From Bacillota bacterium (GTDB lineage Bacteria; Bacillota; Clostridia; Clostridiales; Clostridiaceae), in assembly GCA_021781745.1 (NCBI GenBank), contig JAJXWH010000044.1, positions 1 to 42,926 on the forward strand: a DNA stretch of 42,926 nt. The letters are read 5' to 3'. The notes under the pieces were generated by a model. It was not told where the DNA came from. It worked only from the letters and a program-made list of their open reading frames with translations, and ran no database searches. Positions 42,322 to 42,926 of this stretch are shown here, piece by piece. The translations under genes and the position numbers were made by a program. The first letter of the stretch is position 1; the number at the start of each line of letters is the position of its first letter.

Positions 42322-42654
42322 CTATTCAAAACTTTCTTTAAATATTGTTTTTAACAATTCACACGGAACCTGTTGATTATGAAAAATTTGCAGCATACCT
42401 TTAGGTGTTATTTTATATCCAGACAATTCATCTTTATGAAAAACTACTGTCTTTGCTTCAATATTAACATGGTCTTTGAAAGGGGGGATAAAACGAACGT
42501 AATTATTATTTACATAAAATGATGGTAGTTTAGCCCACAATCTTTCATCAATATTTTGAGAAGTGCTCTCGTAAATAAGTTTATATAACTCGTAAAATCT
42601 TTGCTTTGTTTGTTTTTCAAACTTCTCTAAATAATTATATATATCCTCTTTCAC
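42322..42654 (-). CDS. DUF1801-like (YdhG-type) protein
   Basis: 110 aa, cytosolic. Pattern typical of the DUF1801 family: YNYLEKFEKQTKQRFYELYK, LIYESTSQNIDERLWAKLPS, YVRFIPPFKDHVNIEAKTVV and ELSGYKITPKGMLQIFHNQQ, ending in a short helix (CELLKTIFKE). The start is GTG at 42654, with AGAGGTGA 8-9 nt upstream. Function of the family is not known; some members are annotated as iron chaperones by homology to frataxin-like folds. Confidence 0.75.
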   Translation of the reverse strand: MKEDIYNYLEKFEKQTKQRFYELYKLIYESTSQNIDERLWAKLPSFYVNNNYVRFIPPFKDHVNIEAKTVVFHKDELSGYKITPKGMLQIFHNQQVPCELLKTIFKESFE

Positions 42655-42806
42655 TTTTTAATTCACCTCTTCTATAATCTATTTGTGTCTACATATTATA
42701 TTAAATAACCTTTATTACAAAAATCATCTATTGATATAATTATTCCATTTTGTTTCCTTAGAGAAATTACTTTTGCAATACTCAATCTTAAATTGAAATT
42801 TATCTA

Positions 42807-42926
42807 TTATTTGAATTTTTCTAATCTGTATAATAGCTCATCATCAACTTTATCAATTCCATTCTTATAGTCATAACCAAGTTTTCTATAAAATTCAACA
42901 GCAGTAATTGATGCTGGAATTTCTAT
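42807..42926 (-). CDS. GNAT acetyltransferase, C-terminal end only (cut by window edge)
   Basis: 39 codons ending at a TAA: PASITAVEFYRKLGYDYKNG, then IDKVDDELLYRLEKFK. The NxxAxxFYxKxGY-type end of GNAT acetyltransferases is clear (ITAVEFYRKLGY). The rest of the gene lies beyond the right edge. Confidence 0.75.
   Translation of the reverse strand: MEIPASITAVEFYRKLGYDYKNGIDKVDDELLYRLEKFK

Noticed and set aside
1..42926. tRNA, rRNA, riboswitch, transposase gene or integrase
   Set aside because: No cloverleaf, rRNA-like GC-rich block, known riboswitch core or recombinase motif was seen on either strand by reading; a covariance-model scan was not possible.

Overview
The window is AT-rich DNA with short intergenic gaps, strong GGAGG-type ribosome binding sites and many oligo-T hairpin terminators. 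Protein content (CAP and BspA-like leucine-rich repeat secreted proteins, LytTR/DUF3021 pair, AAA-ATPase-like/PD-(D/E)XK proteins, LutC-type protein) fits a low-GC Firmicute, most likely a Clostridium. This is a chromosomal accessory region. I see no rRNA, tRNA, CRISPR array, transposase gene or replication origin.

Layout. 66-3186 holds a VgrG/gpD-like contractile-injection spike gene, a DUF1795/DcrB-like partner and an unrecognised gene behind a possible Shine-Dalgarno-masking hairpin. 3311-6900 holds a relic of an AAA/PD-(D/E)XK gene, a J-domain/TPR membrane protein, an SseB C-terminal remnant, a membrane protein with a possible PH-like region and an unlisted 55-aa gene. 7227-12122 carries a secreted CAP protein, an AAA-ATPase-like/PD-(D/E)XK protein preceded by a MITE-like hairpin element, and a LytTR regulator, DUF3021 protein and membrane protein with a candidate LytTR operator. 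12378-26029 is the centrepiece: a seven-gene minus-strand operon with two tandem DUF4132 giants, a MoxR-type AAA+ ATPase, a DUF5682 protein, a VWA protein, a double SWIM zinc-finger protein and a small helical protein. Its order and sizes match the E. coli yehI-L-M-P-Q genes. A second J-domain/TPR membrane protein (27733-29595) and a secreted LRR protein lie upstream. 29843-33447 has an AraC regulator divergent from an epoxide hydrolase, a truncated second epoxide hydrolase and a LutC-like protein. 33563-42926 is a mixed tail: a frameshifted AlbA/HATPase pseudogene, another AAA/PD-(D/E)XK protein, an SDR epimerase, acetyltransferases, a flavin reductase, a HAD phosphatase, a DUF1801-like protein and several gene relics.

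How the parts may connect. A near-identical 48-bp block (43 of 48 bases) sits 15-16 nt upstream of the start codons of both the MoxR/VWA operon and the membrane-protein gene at 5889-6473. Its core is a dyad ATACT-N7-(A/G)GTAT. A second exact ATACT-N7-AGTAT dyad lies in the promoter region of the VgrG/DUF1795-like operon. This suggests one regulator controls an injection-type spike operon, a membrane protein and the MoxR/VWA/DUF4132 machine. That is inference from sequence and is the observation most worth following.

Start codons were moved from the longest open frame wherever a ribosome binding site pointed to an internal start; this is stated per gene.
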